A DNA stretch of 59,471 bases, taken from Cystobacter ferrugineus (GTDB taxonomy: Bacteria > Myxococcota > Myxococcia > Myxococcales > Myxococcaceae). Both the position numbers and the translations under genes were made by a program. The number at the start of each line of letters is the position of its first letter. Position 1 is the stretch's first letter. Below, piece by piece: positions 24,776 through 33,501 of the stretch. The DNA lies in assembly GCF_001887355.1 (NCBI RefSeq), contig NZ_MPIN01000010.1:347674-407144 (forward strand). Reading direction: 5' to 3'. The notes beneath the pieces are model-generated. The model worked only from the letters and a program-made list of their open reading frames with translations, was not told the origin of the DNA and ran no database searches.

Positions 24776-25525
24776 ATGTTCGAGACCTTCGATAGCGCCA
24801 CCGATGTGCAGTCCGCCCGCCGGTTCGCGCTCTCCACCGTGGCATCCCTGGGCGTGTGCGCCCTGCTCGGCGTCGCCGCGGTGACGGTGGGCTCCCAGGT
24901 CAAAGAGGTCCTCAAGGAGAAGAAGGTGGATGTGGTGTTCCGCCCCCCTCCTCCTCCGCCTCCGGTGGCCGAGGTGAAGCCGCCCCCTCCGCCCCCTCCT
25001 CCTCCCCCCAAGCCGAAGGCCAAGCCCCCGCCGCCTCCGCCGACCGTCGCCGCGCCCGCCGCGATGCTCGCGCCCAAGGAGATTCCGCAGGAGAAGCCGC
25101 CCGAGGCCGACGCCGCCAACGCCGTGGCCGCCGCGCCCATCGCCGTGGGTGGCACGGGCTCGCTCGTCGCCGGAGCGATCGTCACGGGCATGGACAGCGC
25201 GGGCGTGGCCGGCTCCGGAGGCGCGCGCCGCCCCGCCCCCATCAACCTGCCCGAGTCCGCCACGCCTCCGCGCGAGCTGGACTCCAACGTCGCCCCCGAG
25301 TTCCCCGCCGACATGCGCGCCAAGGGCCAGGAGGGCCTGGTCATCCTGAAGATCGTCGTCGAGGAGGACGGCCGGGTGAGCGCCGTCAAGGTGATGCGCG
25401 GAGAGGAGCCCTTCGTGGGCGCCGCCGTCGCCGCGGTGAAGACGTGGCGCTACTCGCCCGCGCTCGTCGCCGGCCAGCCCACCGCCGTGTTCCGCATCGT
25501 GAAGATTCCCTTCCGTCTCAAGTAG
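24776..25525 (+). CDS. tonB: TonB-type energy transducer
   Basis: 249 aa. One N-terminal membrane helix (FALSTVASLGVCALLGVAAVTV), then a long Pro-rich periplasmic spacer (PPPPPPPVAEVKPPPP, KPKAKPPPPPPT), and a C-terminal TonB domain (NVAPEFPADMRAKGQEGLVI, then KVMRGEEPFVGAAVAAVKTW and FRIVKIPFRLK). It transmits proton-motive force from ExbB/ExbD to outer-membrane receptors. First gene of a six-gene operon on the plus strand. The ATG at 24776 is preceded closely by TATACG, a possible -10, so the leader may be very short. Followed 46 nt later by exbB. Confidence 0.93.
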   Translation: MFETFDSATDVQSARRFALSTVASLGVCALLGVAAVTVGSQVKEVLKEKKVDVVFRPPPPPPPVAEVKPPPPPPPPPPKPKAKPPPPPPTVAAPAAMLAPKEIPQEKPPEADAANAVAAAPIAVGGTGSLVAGAIVTGMDSAGVAGSGGARRPAPINLPESATPPRELDSNVAPEFPADMRAKGQEGLVILKIVVEEDGRVSAVKVMRGEEPFVGAAVAAVKTWRYSPALVAGQPTAVFRIVKIPFRLK

Positions 25526-25571
25526 CGCCCGCAGCGCCAGTACCCGCCGTTTCCACGCCGGAGCCCCCGAG

Positions 25572-26330
25572 ATGAACTTCAATCTGATCGACATCTACCA
25601 CCACATGGGCCTGTTCGCCCGGTGCATCGCCTACACGCTCGTCGCGTTCGCGCTGGCCTCGCTCATCGTCTTCTTCGAGCGGCTCTTCTTCCTCTTCCGC
25701 ACCAAGGGCGCGGACCGCGCGTTCATCGCCAAGGGTGGCCGGATGCTCGAGGCGCAGCAGCACGAGGCGTTCGTCGTCGAGGCCTCCAAGGCGCGCGCGA
25801 GCAGCCTGGCGAAGCTGCTGGGTGGCGGGGTGAAGACGTACCTGGTGCGCAAGGAGGCCCCCCAGGGCAACCTCGGCGCGGTGGAGCTCACCCGGCGCGA
25901 GCTGGAGCGCATCTACGAGCGCGTGGGCGCGGACGTGCGCCGCGGCATGAGCGTGCTCGCCTCGGTGGGCTCGGTGGCCCCGTTCGTCGGACTGCTCGGC
26001 ACGGTGGTGGGCATCATCGAGTCCTTCGCCGGCATCGCCAAGACGGGCTCGGGCGGCCTGGGCGCGGTGTCCGCGGGCATCTCCGAGGCGCTCGTCGTCA
26101 CGGCGCTCGGCCTGCTGGTGGCCATCCCCGCGGTGCTCATGTTCAACCTGCTGTCCACCCGCGCCGACGCGCTCGTGCTGTCGCTGGACCTGGCGCGCCG
26201 CGAGTTCATGGACCACCTGGAGGACGTGCATCCCTCGGGCAGCGCCAAGGCCGCTCGGGGCGAGGGCGCCGTGGCCCTGGACGTGGAGCGCGCGGCGCGC
26301 CGGGAGGGTCACGATGTCCGCCCGGCGTAA
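25572..26330 (+). CDS. exbB: Proton channel subunit ExbB/TolQ
   Basis: 252 aa. Three membrane helices: residues ~18-38 (RCIAYTLVAFALASLIVFFE), ~135-158 (SVAPFVGLLGTVVGIIESFA) and ~178-200 (EALVVTALGLLVAIPAVLMF). The second and third carry the conserved GLLGTVxGI and EALxxTAxGLxxAIPA signature of the MotA/TolQ/ExbB channel. With ExbD it forms the proton-driven motor for TonB. The C-terminal ~45 residues are an extra hydrophilic tail (HPSGSAKAARGEGAVAL) not usual in ExbB. The end overlaps exbD by 17 nt, indicating coupled translation. Confidence 0.93.
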   Translation: MNFNLIDIYHHMGLFARCIAYTLVAFALASLIVFFERLFFLFRTKGADRAFIAKGGRMLEAQQHEAFVVEASKARASSLAKLLGGGVKTYLVRKEAPQGNLGAVELTRRELERIYERVGADVRRGMSVLASVGSVAPFVGLLGTVVGIIESFAGIAKTGSGGLGAVSAGISEALVVTALGLLVAIPAVLMFNLLSTRADALVLSLDLARREFMDHLEDVHPSGSAKAARGEGAVALDVERAARREGHDVRPA

Positions 26331-26727
26331 GGGCGCCGGGCTCGTGCCCGAGATGAACGTGACGCCCCTGGTGGACGTGGTGCTCGTGCTCCTCATCATC
26401 TTCATGGTCGTCACCCCCCAGCTCGAGGCCGGCGCGGCGGTGGACCTGCCCGCGGCGGCCAACGTGGACAAGGGCGAGGAGAACTCGCTCACGCCCACCA
26501 CGGTGAGTCTCACCGCCCAGGGCGCGCTCTTCATCGACAAGCACGAAGTGCCGCGCACCCAGCTCGTCGAGAAGCTGCGCGGCGTGATCGGGAAGGATCC
26601 CCAGGCGCGCGTGGTGCTCAAGGCGGACCGCGCCGTGCGCTACGCCGAGGTGCGCAACGTCTTCAAGACGCTGCAGGACGCGGGCTTCCCCGGCATCTCG
26701 CTCCAGGTCATCGACCTCAAGAAATAG
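26314..26727 (+). CDS. exbD: ExbD/TolR-type biopolymer transport protein, first copy
   Basis: 137 aa. Short basic cytoplasmic N-terminus, one membrane helix containing the signature MNVTPLVDVVLVLLIIFMVV with the proton-path Asp, then a periplasmic domain ending LQVIDLKK. Partner of the ExbB encoded just upstream (17-nt overlap). A second ExbD follows 12 nt later, as is common in myxobacteria. Confidence 0.93.
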   Translation: MSARRKGAGLVPEMNVTPLVDVVLVLLIIFMVVTPQLEAGAAVDLPAAANVDKGEENSLTPTTVSLTAQGALFIDKHEVPRTQLVEKLRGVIGKDPQARVVLKADRAVRYAEVRNVFKTLQDAGFPGISLQVIDLKK

Positions 26728-26739
26728 GGACCAACTGTC

Positions 26740-27177
26740 ATGGCTTTCGACCTCGGTGGTGGCAAGGGCGGCATCCGCCCCGCCATGAACGTGACGCCCC
26801 TGGTGGACGTGGTGCTCGTGCTCCTCATCATCTTCATGGTCGTCACCCCGCTGATGACCAAGCAGATGTCCCTGGACGTGCCCGGCAAGGCGGACGAGAA
26901 GATCGAGACGCCGCCTCCTCCGGGCGCGCTGCCCCCGCTGGTGCTCACGCTCACCAAGAGTGGCGCGCTGCGCATCAACCGCGACGAGGTGCCGCGCGAT
27001 CAGCTCGTGGTCCGGCTGCAGCGCATGCTCAACGCCCGTCCGGACAAGATCGTCTTCTTCGACGCGGAGAACGACGTGCCCTACGGCAGCGCCATGGACG
27101 TGTTGGACCTCGCGCGCGGCGGCAACATCACCGTCGCCGTCGCCCCGGATGCCGTCGCGGAGCCCACCGCTCCGTGA
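26740..27177 (+). CDS. exbD: ExbD/TolR-type biopolymer transport protein, second copy
   Basis: 145 aa. Its membrane signature, MNVTPLVDVVLVLLIIFMVV, is identical to that of the first copy, at nucleotide level too, while the periplasmic part differs (MTKQMSLDVPGKADEKIETP, and a Pro-rich insert). Two different ExbD chains could form a mixed dimer in the motor or serve different receptors. Same operon, 12 nt after the first exbD and ~100 nt before the receptor gene. Confidence 0.93.
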   Translation: MAFDLGGGKGGIRPAMNVTPLVDVVLVLLIIFMVVTPLMTKQMSLDVPGKADEKIETPPPPGALPPLVLTLTKSGALRINRDEVPRDQLVVRLQRMLNARPDKIVFFDAENDVPYGSAMDVLDLARGGNITVAVAPDAVAEPTAP

Positions 27178-27275
27178 CCTGAAGTTCAACTCCGCTTCGC
27201 TCCCCTTTCACTTTCCCTTCCTCTGGTTGCCACGGACCTCGCGTTCTCTGCGCGAGTCCGCCGGTGAGGAGACCC

Positions 27276-30209
27276 GTGTTGTCTTTCCATCCCGACATCC
27301 TCCGCGCCCCCTTGATGGCGCTCTTCTTGATGGCCTCGCCCGTGCTGGCGCAGGCCCCGATTCCCGAGGGGGCCGTGGCGCCCCCGCCCGCGGACGCCCC
27401 CGTCACCGCCCCCACCACCGACGTCCTGCCCAACCAGACCGCCCCCGTGGAGGAAGCCCCCGCCGCGCCACCCCCGGCCGCCGAGGAGCCCGCGGCGCAG
27501 GTGGCCGATGAGGCCATGGACGAGTCGATGGAGGAGGCCTCGGCCACGCCCCCGGCGGGCTTCACCGGTGTCTACGGCCAGGTCACCGACGCGCAGACGA
27601 AGGAGACCCTCATCGAGGCCACGGTGAAGGTGGTCTCGGGCGCGCAGAAGAGCGTGCTCACCGACGTGGACGGCAACTACCAGCTCGCGCTGCCGCCCGG
27701 GACGTATGACCTGCGCGTCTTCTACGACGTCTACGAGGGCCGCCGCGTCACCGGCGTGCGCGTGGAGGCGGGCAAGGCCACGAAGCTGGACGTGCAGCTC
27801 AGCGCCGACGCCGCCGCCGTGCAGGAAGTGGTCGTCGAGGCCAGCTCGGACCGCCGCGCCGAGAGCGCGCTGCTCCAGGAGCGCAAGAAGGCCGTCACGG
27901 TGTCGGACGCCATCAGCTCGCAGGAGATCGCCCGCACGCCGGACTCGAGCGCCTCGGACGCGGTCAAGCGCGTGGTGAGCGCCACGGTGGTGGAGGGCCG
28001 CTTCGTGCTCCTGCGTGGACTCGGGGGCCGCTACGCGACGACGCTGCTCAACGGCGCGCTCCTGCCCAGCCCCGAGCCGGATGAGCCCTCGGTGCCGTTG
28101 GACCTGTTCCCCACGACGCTGCTGGCCAACCTCAACGTGGTGAAGAGCTACACGGCGGACCTGCCCGGCACCTTCGGCGGCGGCACGCTGCTCATCGAGA
28201 CCAACACCTACCCGAGCCAGTTCGAGTTCAAGCCCCGCCTCACCCTGTCCGGCGACAGCATCACCACCTTCCGCCCGCGCAACACCCAGCCGGGCAGCTT
28301 CCTGGAGACGTTGGGCTTCGCGGGCCCGGATCGCCAGCTTCCCGCGAGCGTGCCGCGCGACCGGCGGCTGGGCTCGTCGGTGGACACCTGGAAGAGCTTC
28401 TCCAACGTCTGGTCCGCGCGCAGCACCACCGCGCTGCCCAACCTGGGCCTGGGCGCGTCCGTGGGTGACACGCTGCGCTTCGGCAACCAGCGCCTGGGCT
28501 ACCTGGCGGCCGTCAACTACGGGCACCGCGAGGGTGTGCGCCTGGCCCAGTACGCCCGCGCCATCAACACGCTGGACCAGATCGAGGAGCGCGATGGCTC
28601 CCAGACCCAGCTCGGCACCGAGGGCGCCAACCTCAGCGCGCTCGCGAGCGCGGGCTACCAGTTCAACCGCGACAACGAGCTGACCCTCTTCAGCCTCTAC
28701 ACGCGCGGCACGGACACCTCCAGCCTCACCTCGCGCGGCGTGAACAACGAGCGCTCGGAGAGCTACGAGGGCACGCGCCTGCAGTTCATCTCGCGCGTGC
28801 TCTCCTTCAACCAGGTGCGCGGCTTCCACCGCATGAATGGACTGGGTGACGCGGAGCTCGACTGGCAGCTCAACTTCAGCCGCGTGGAGCGGGACGAGCC
28901 GGACACGCGCGACAGCCTCTACGCGGACGACCTGGGCACCCCCAGCGGCAAGTACTCCTTCCCCAACCAGCCCAACAGCGGCGAGCGCTTCAACGTCACC
29001 CTGGGCGAGAACTCCACGGGCGGCAGCGCGAGCCTCACCGTTCCCATGTCCCTGGTGCGCCTGAAGGTGGGTGGCCTCGCCCAGGCGTCCTTCCGCGAGT
29101 TCGCCAACCGCCGCTTCCGCTACCAGCTCGGCGACGAGCCGGTGGACGCCTCGCTGCCGCCCGAGACGCTCTTCGGCCCCGGCAACCTGGGCACGGGCAT
29201 CGACCTGAGCGAGACCACGCGCTCGGACGACGCCTACGACGCCTACCTCGGCATCTTCGCGGGCTTCCTCACGGCGGAGGTGAAGCCCGCCGAGCCCCTG
29301 CGCCTGGTGGGTGGCGTGCGCGTGGAGGGCTCGCAGCAGCGGCTCACCGCGCACACCCCCTTCGACTCCACGCCCACCAAGGAGAGCGACGCGCGCTACC
29401 TGGACGTGCTGCCCTCCTTCAACGCCATCTACGCGCTCACCCCCGCGGTGAACCTGCGCGCCGGCTACAGCTACACGCTCGCGCGGCCCACCTTCCGCGA
29501 GATCGCGCCCTTCCTCTTCTATGACTTCGCGCGCCGCCGCAACGTGTCCGGCAACCCCAACCTGGTCGAGACGCGCATCCACAACGTCGACGCCCGCGCG
29601 GAGTGGTTCCTGGGCGAGAGCGAGGTGCTGGCCGCCAGCGCCTTCTACAAGCAGTTCCAGGATCCCATCGAGCGCGTCATCAACAACCCCCAGGCCGGAG
29701 ACCTCGGCTTCGAGAACGCGGATGGCGCGCGCAGCTATGGCCTGGAGCTGGAGGCACGCGCCTCGCTGGGCCGGCTCACCCCGTTGCTCTCGCGCTTCCG
29801 GGCCGCGGCCAACCTCACGCTCATCCAGTCCAACATCGTCCTGACGGATCCGCGCAAGCTGGGCTCGCAGACGAACAGCGAGCGGCCGATGCAGGGCCAG
29901 TCGCCCTACGTCGTCAACCTCAACCTCGGCTACGACCGGCCCGAGAGCGGCACCGAGGTGGCCGTGCTCTACAACGTCTACGGTCCGCGCATCAGCGAGG
30001 TGGGCGTGCAGGGCCTGCCCGACGCCTACGAGATGCCCTTCCACCGCGTGGACATCACCGTGAGCCAGAAGCTGGGCGCGAGCACGCAGCTCAAGCTCAC
30101 CGGCTCCAACCTGCTCAACTCCGCCGTGCTCCTCAAGCAGGGCGACATCACCGTCGTGAACTACCGCCCCGGCATCGCCTTCTCCGCGTCGTTCGGCTGG
30201 GCGTTCTAA
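27276..30209 (+). CDS. TonB-dependent outer-membrane receptor with carboxypeptidase-like N-domain
   Basis: About 977 aa from a GTG at 27276 (GAGGAG just upstream); GTG at 27264 and TTG at 27279 are also possible. Signal peptide (PLMALFLMASPVLAQA), a Pro/Ala-rich linker, then a CarboxypepD_reg-like fold (GVYGQVTDAQTKETLIEATV) at ~95-175. The plug domain follows (SDAVKRVVSATVVEGRFVLL, RGLGGRYATTLLNGALLPSP) and a long 22-strand-type barrel ends in the expected aromatic residue (SASFGWAF). Last-strand and plug layout match the Bacteroidetes-like SusC/CirA style receptors. Being encoded with its own tonB-exbBDD suggests a dedicated transport system. Substrate not identifiable. Confidence 0.92.
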   Translation: MLSFHPDILRAPLMALFLMASPVLAQAPIPEGAVAPPPADAPVTAPTTDVLPNQTAPVEEAPAAPPPAAEEPAAQVADEAMDESMEEASATPPAGFTGVYGQVTDAQTKETLIEATVKVVSGAQKSVLTDVDGNYQLALPPGTYDLRVFYDVYEGRRVTGVRVEAGKATKLDVQLSADAAAVQEVVVEASSDRRAESALLQERKKAVTVSDAISSQEIARTPDSSASDAVKRVVSATVVEGRFVLLRGLGGRYATTLLNGALLPSPEPDEPSVPLDLFPTTLLANLNVVKSYTADLPGTFGGGTLLIETNTYPSQFEFKPRLTLSGDSITTFRPRNTQPGSFLETLGFAGPDRQLPASVPRDRRLGSSVDTWKSFSNVWSARSTTALPNLGLGASVGDTLRFGNQRLGYLAAVNYGHREGVRLAQYARAINTLDQIEERDGSQTQLGTEGANLSALASAGYQFNRDNELTLFSLYTRGTDTSSLTSRGVNNERSESYEGTRLQFISRVLSFNQVRGFHRMNGLGDAELDWQLNFSRVERDEPDTRDSLYADDLGTPSGKYSFPNQPNSGERFNVTLGENSTGGSASLTVPMSLVRLKVGGLAQASFREFANRRFRYQLGDEPVDASLPPETLFGPGNLGTGIDLSETTRSDDAYDAYLGIFAGFLTAEVKPAEPLRLVGGVRVEGSQQRLTAHTPFDSTPTKESDARYLDVLPSFNAIYALTPAVNLRAGYSYTLARPTFREIAPFLFYDFARRRNVSGNPNLVETRIHNVDARAEWFLGESEVLAASAFYKQFQDPIERVINNPQAGDLGFENADGARSYGLELEARASLGRLTPLLSRFRAAANLTLIQSNIVLTDPRKLGSQTNSERPMQGQSPYVVNLNLGYDRPESGTEVAVLYNVYGPRISEVGVQGLPDAYEMPFHRVDITVSQKLGASTQLKLTGSNLLNSAVLLKQGDITVVNYRPGIAFSASFGWAF

Positions 30210-30251
30210 CCCGTGTCTCTGTTCCCCAAGCAGTCACAAGGAAACCACCCC

Positions 30252-31607
30252 ATGAAGCGTCTCACGCTCGGCATCACCCTGGGTATGTCCCTGCTCTCCG
30301 GCTGCGGCGACGAGCCCACTCCCCCCACTGGCGACGTCACCGCGAACATCACCCAGGACACCACCTGGACGGCCGACAAGGTCTACACGCTCAAGAGCTA
30401 CGTCTTCGTGGAGGGCGGCACGCTCACCATCGAGCCGGGAACGAAGGTGGTCGGCGAGCAGGGCAGCGCGCTCGTCATCACGAGCAAGGGCAAGCTCAAC
30501 GCGGTGGGCACGAAGGACAAGCCCATCGTCTTCACCAGCTCCCAGCCCGAGGGTGAGCGCAAGCCGGGCAACTGGGGTGGCGTGGTGCTGCTCGGCAAGG
30601 CGCGGATCAACACCGCGGGTGGCGTGGGCAACATCGAGGGCTTCGTCACCAACAGCGAGGACGAGCGCACGAAGTACGGCGGTGACGACGACACCCACGA
30701 CTGCGGCAAGCTCAAGTACGCGCGCATCGAGTTCGCCGGCTACCAGCTCGCTCCCGGCAACGAGCTCAACGGCCTGACCACGGGCGCGTGCGGCTCGAAG
30801 ACGGAGATCGACTTCGTGCAGGTGCACAAGGGCGCCGACGACGGCGTGGAGATGTTCGGCGGCACGGCGAACCTCAAGCACGTCGTCGTCACCCAGACGG
30901 ACGATGACGCGCTGGACTACGACGTGGGCTACACGGGCAAGGTGCAGTTCCTGGTGGTGCAGCAGAACGCCACCGTGGGCAACCGCGGCATCGAGGCGAG
31001 CGGCAACAGCGGCAACAACACGCTCACCCCGCGCTCCATGCCGGAGATCTGGAACGCCTCGTTCATCGGCTCCGGCCGGCCCATCGCGGCGAGCGGCACC
31101 AAGCAGGAGGGCCTCGTGTTCAACACCGGCGCGGGCGTCAAGCTGCGCAACGCCCTGGTGATGAACTTCGCGGACCAGGCCGTGGACGTGGACGGCGCGG
31201 CGTCCGTGGCCATGTTCGAGGCGGGCTCGCTGTCCATCACGAACACCTTCTTCTACAACAACCGGGGCGACACCACGTCCATCCCCTACGCCCCCAACCC
31301 GGTGAAGGACTCGTCGGGCAAGGTCACCAACGATGACGCGTCGCGCTTCGCCAACGACACCATCTTCAAGGAGCCGGAGCAGTTCATCACCGAGGCCCTG
31401 CGCAACCAGGTGGTGGATCCGAAGCTGACGGCCTCGCAGGACCTGAAGGCGCCGAACTTCGCGCCCCAGGAGGGCTCGCTGGCGCTGGATCCGGAGAACG
31501 CCGCCACGCCGCCCGCGGATGGCTTCTTCGACACCTCGGCCCGCTTCGTGGGCGCGGTGGGCACGGACAACTGGCTGGACGGCTGGACCGCGTTCCCGGA
31601 GAACTGA
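30252..31607 (+). CDS. Beta-helix-like lipoprotein partner of the TonB receptor
   Basis: 451 aa from the ATG giving the lipoprotein signal (MKRLTLGITLGMSLLSGC). After the lipid-attached Cys, the protein is made of repeating short strands with Gly/Asn turns (GGTLTIEPGTKVVGEQGSAL, KLNAVGTKDKPIVFTSSQ, HKGADDGVEMFGGTANLKHV, VTQTDDDALDYDVGYTGKVQ), typical of a right-handed parallel beta-helix. Such lipoproteins frequently sit next to TonB-dependent receptors, where they may bind the substrate on the cell surface. Same strand, 42 nt after the receptor stop, so likely the last gene of the operon. Confidence 0.85.
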   Translation: MKRLTLGITLGMSLLSGCGDEPTPPTGDVTANITQDTTWTADKVYTLKSYVFVEGGTLTIEPGTKVVGEQGSALVITSKGKLNAVGTKDKPIVFTSSQPEGERKPGNWGGVVLLGKARINTAGGVGNIEGFVTNSEDERTKYGGDDDTHDCGKLKYARIEFAGYQLAPGNELNGLTTGACGSKTEIDFVQVHKGADDGVEMFGGTANLKHVVVTQTDDDALDYDVGYTGKVQFLVVQQNATVGNRGIEASGNSGNNTLTPRSMPEIWNASFIGSGRPIAASGTKQEGLVFNTGAGVKLRNALVMNFADQAVDVDGAASVAMFEAGSLSITNTFFYNNRGDTTSIPYAPNPVKDSSGKVTNDDASRFANDTIFKEPEQFITEALRNQVVDPKLTASQDLKAPNFAPQEGSLALDPENAATPPADGFFDTSARFVGAVGTDNWLDGWTAFPEN

Positions 31608-31751
31608 GCAACTCCTCGCAGCACCCGGGGCCGCCCCTCGCGCGCGGCCCCCATCGCCCGGATGCACGAACATCCCACGGAGGGGGCTCCGGGGGATCGG
31701 CGTGCCTCCGGGCGGCGTTTTTTCCAGCGCCCTCCCCCTTCAAAAAGAAAA

Positions 31752-31783
31752 CGGGCCCGGGCTCCCAAGGAGTCCCAGGCCCG
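31752..31783 (-). terminator. Rho-independent terminator of the AT-hook gene
   Basis: Read on the minus strand: a GC-rich hairpin (CGGGCC-type arms, CGGGCCTGGGACTCC against GGAGCCCGGGCCCG) followed by GTTTTCTTTTT, a proper U-tract, 31 nt after the gene's stop. Confidence 0.8.
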
Positions 31784-31813
31784 ACGGTCCGGACACCGTC
31801 CGAAATGCCACCC

Positions 31814-32329
31814 TCACGCCGCCACGGGACGCGGCGTCACCGCCGCCGCGCTCACGCTCGGCTCGGCCGCCACGGCGGCCTCGGGCGCGCTCCCCTCGGA
31901 GAACAGCGGCGCGCTCGGACGCGTCTTCGGCGGACGGCCCCGGCGGCGCGGCGAGTTCTCCTCGCTCTGCGCTCCCGCCTCGGGCGCCACGCCCGTCTCC
32001 GCCCGCACGCCCCGCTTGGGCAGGCTGATCGCCTCCAGCTTCGCGCTCAGCTCCGCGTCCTCCTCGGAGAACACCCGCGCGTACGCCAGCGCCCGCTGAC
32101 CCTTCTGCAACAGCGCGTCCTGGCTGTCCGCCAGCGCCTGGCGCGCCGCCTCCAGCGCCGCCTGCGCCCGCGCCACCGCCTCCGCCTCCGCCCTCACCCG
32201 GCTCGCCCCCTCCTCCAACACCTCCGCGTCCACATCCGGAAACTTCACCTCGGACAGTTCCGTGGAGAACACCTCGAGCAGCGCCCTCATCGCGGGCGAG
32301 ATAGGATCATTTTCCGTCGCGTCGAACAT
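31814..32329 (-). CDS. Small DNA-binding-like protein with AT-hook
   Basis: 171 aa from ATG at 32329 (AAGGGA upstream). Residues ~10-85 are predicted coiled coil or helical (EVLEEGASRVRAEAEAVARA, QAALEAARQALADSQDALLQ). Residues ~125-140 hold RRRGRPPKTRP, a canonical AT-hook/HMGI-like core (RGRP) that binds the minor groove of AT-rich DNA. The C-terminus is Ala/Pro/Glu-rich and disordered. No other domain is recognised. Inference: a nucleoid-associated or chromatin-like regulator, as myxobacteria use AT-hook proteins (e.g. CarD) in regulation. The dyad at 32369 may regulate it. Confidence 0.75.
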   Translation of the reverse strand: MFDATENDPISPAMRALLEVFSTELSEVKFPDVDAEVLEEGASRVRAEAEAVARAQAALEAARQALADSQDALLQKGQRALAYARVFSEEDAELSAKLEAISLPKRGVRAETGVAPEAGAQSEENSPRRRGRPPKTRPSAPLFSEGSAPEAAVAAEPSVSAAAVTPRPVAA

Positions 32330-32368
32330 GGTCGGGGCTTCCCTTCGCGTGCAGCGTGAGGCCCCTAT

Positions 32369-32384
32369 CTGCACAGATGTGCAG
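32369..32384. promoter_or_regulatory. Perfect dyad CTGCACA-GA-TGTGCAG
   Basis: A 7+2+7 perfect inverted repeat 40 nt upstream of the AT-hook gene's start, in the divergent region with the membrane protein at 32587. The symmetry and position fit an operator for a dimeric regulator; the regulator is unknown. Confidence 0.45.
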
Positions 32385-32586
32385 TGTCAGATCAAGGGGG
32401 TACGCTGCGAGGCCGATTTGTCGGCCCTCCGGCCCGATCGCCCGTCCGCCCTCCAGCGGCGCCGCGCCCGGATGACCCCAAGGGGCTCCACCGACCCATC
32501 CCTGGCGTCGTATGGGAGCCCCCCTCGCGACACGCTAGGATTCCTCTCTGGCCCCCCACCCGGGCCCCCTTTCCGGAGGCAGCACC

Positions 32587-33327
32587 GTGGAATGGACGCA
32601 AGTGCTGGAGGTATCGCTGCAGTACCTCGCGGTGGCCCTCATCGGCGCCTGCGTGGGCATCGGAGAGCTCGTCTCGCGCTACCAGGACAACCCCTACGAG
32701 GCCATCCGCAACCGGCATGCCGTGCTCTACACGGTCATCAACGTCCTCGCCGCGATCGTCGCCCTGCTGGCCCTCAAGACGGTGCGCGGCCAGGATCCCC
32801 TCGGCGATCAGAACGCGGCCGACCGCATCGGCTACACGCTGCTCGCCGGCTTCGGAGCCATGGGCATCCTGCGCTCCTCGGCCTTCACCCTGCGCGCGGG
32901 CAACAACGACGTCTCCATCGGGCCGAGCGCGCTGTTGCAGATCATCCTCTCCGCCACGGACAGGGCCGTGGACCGCGCGCGCGCCACCGTCCGCGCCGAG
33001 CGGATGGCCAAGACGATGAAGGACCTGGAGTTCAGCCACGTCGCCATCTCCCTGCCCCAGCTCGCCTTCACGATGATGCAGAACGTGACGATGGAGGAGA
33101 AGCAGGACCTGGCCGAGGAGATCTCCCGGCTGCGCGAGCAGGACATGGACGCGGCGATGAAGAGCATCTGCCTGGGACTCGCGCTCAGCAACATCGTCGG
33201 GCAGAGCGTGGTGGACGCGGCCGTGGCGGCGATCCGCCAGACCCGGAAGCCCGACGCGGCCCCCGCCCCCATCCAGGCCTCGATCCCGGCCGAGGCCCTC
33301 GTCGTGCCCTCCGCCGCGCCCAGGTGA
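32587..33327 (+). CDS. Membrane protein of unknown function
   Basis: 246 aa, GTG start with GGAGG 7 nt upstream. Three or four hydrophobic segments: residues ~12-25 (YLAVALIGACVGIGE), ~44-63 (AVLYTVINVLAAIVALLALK) and ~80-96 (IGYTLLAGFGAMGILRSS). The rest is cytoplasmic and helical, with coiled-coil character around EMTMEEKQDLAEEISRLREQ-type text, and a Pro/Ala tail. No recognised family. It lies between a divergent AT-hook gene and a kinase gene with a 174-nt gap, so it is probably independently expressed. Confidence 0.75.
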   Translation: MEWTQVLEVSLQYLAVALIGACVGIGELVSRYQDNPYEAIRNRHAVLYTVINVLAAIVALLALKTVRGQDPLGDQNAADRIGYTLLAGFGAMGILRSSAFTLRAGNNDVSIGPSALLQIILSATDRAVDRARATVRAERMAKTMKDLEFSHVAISLPQLAFTMMQNVTMEEKQDLAEEISRLREQDMDAAMKSICLGLALSNIVGQSVVDAAVAAIRQTRKPDAAPAPIQASIPAEALVVPSAAPR

Positions 33328-33501
33328 GCTGCCCGGGGCGGGCGGGGGAGCAGGCAGGCCTCCGGGGACCTCCGTCCCCGTCCCGGCTCCCCGCCCCGGA
33401 GAGCGCCCGGACCCGGGGGGCTCCTTCCCGTTTCGCGATTATTTGAGCGAAGCGAGGTATGCTGGCCCTCCGGATATCCCCTCAACCACACGACGCGCAA
33501 C

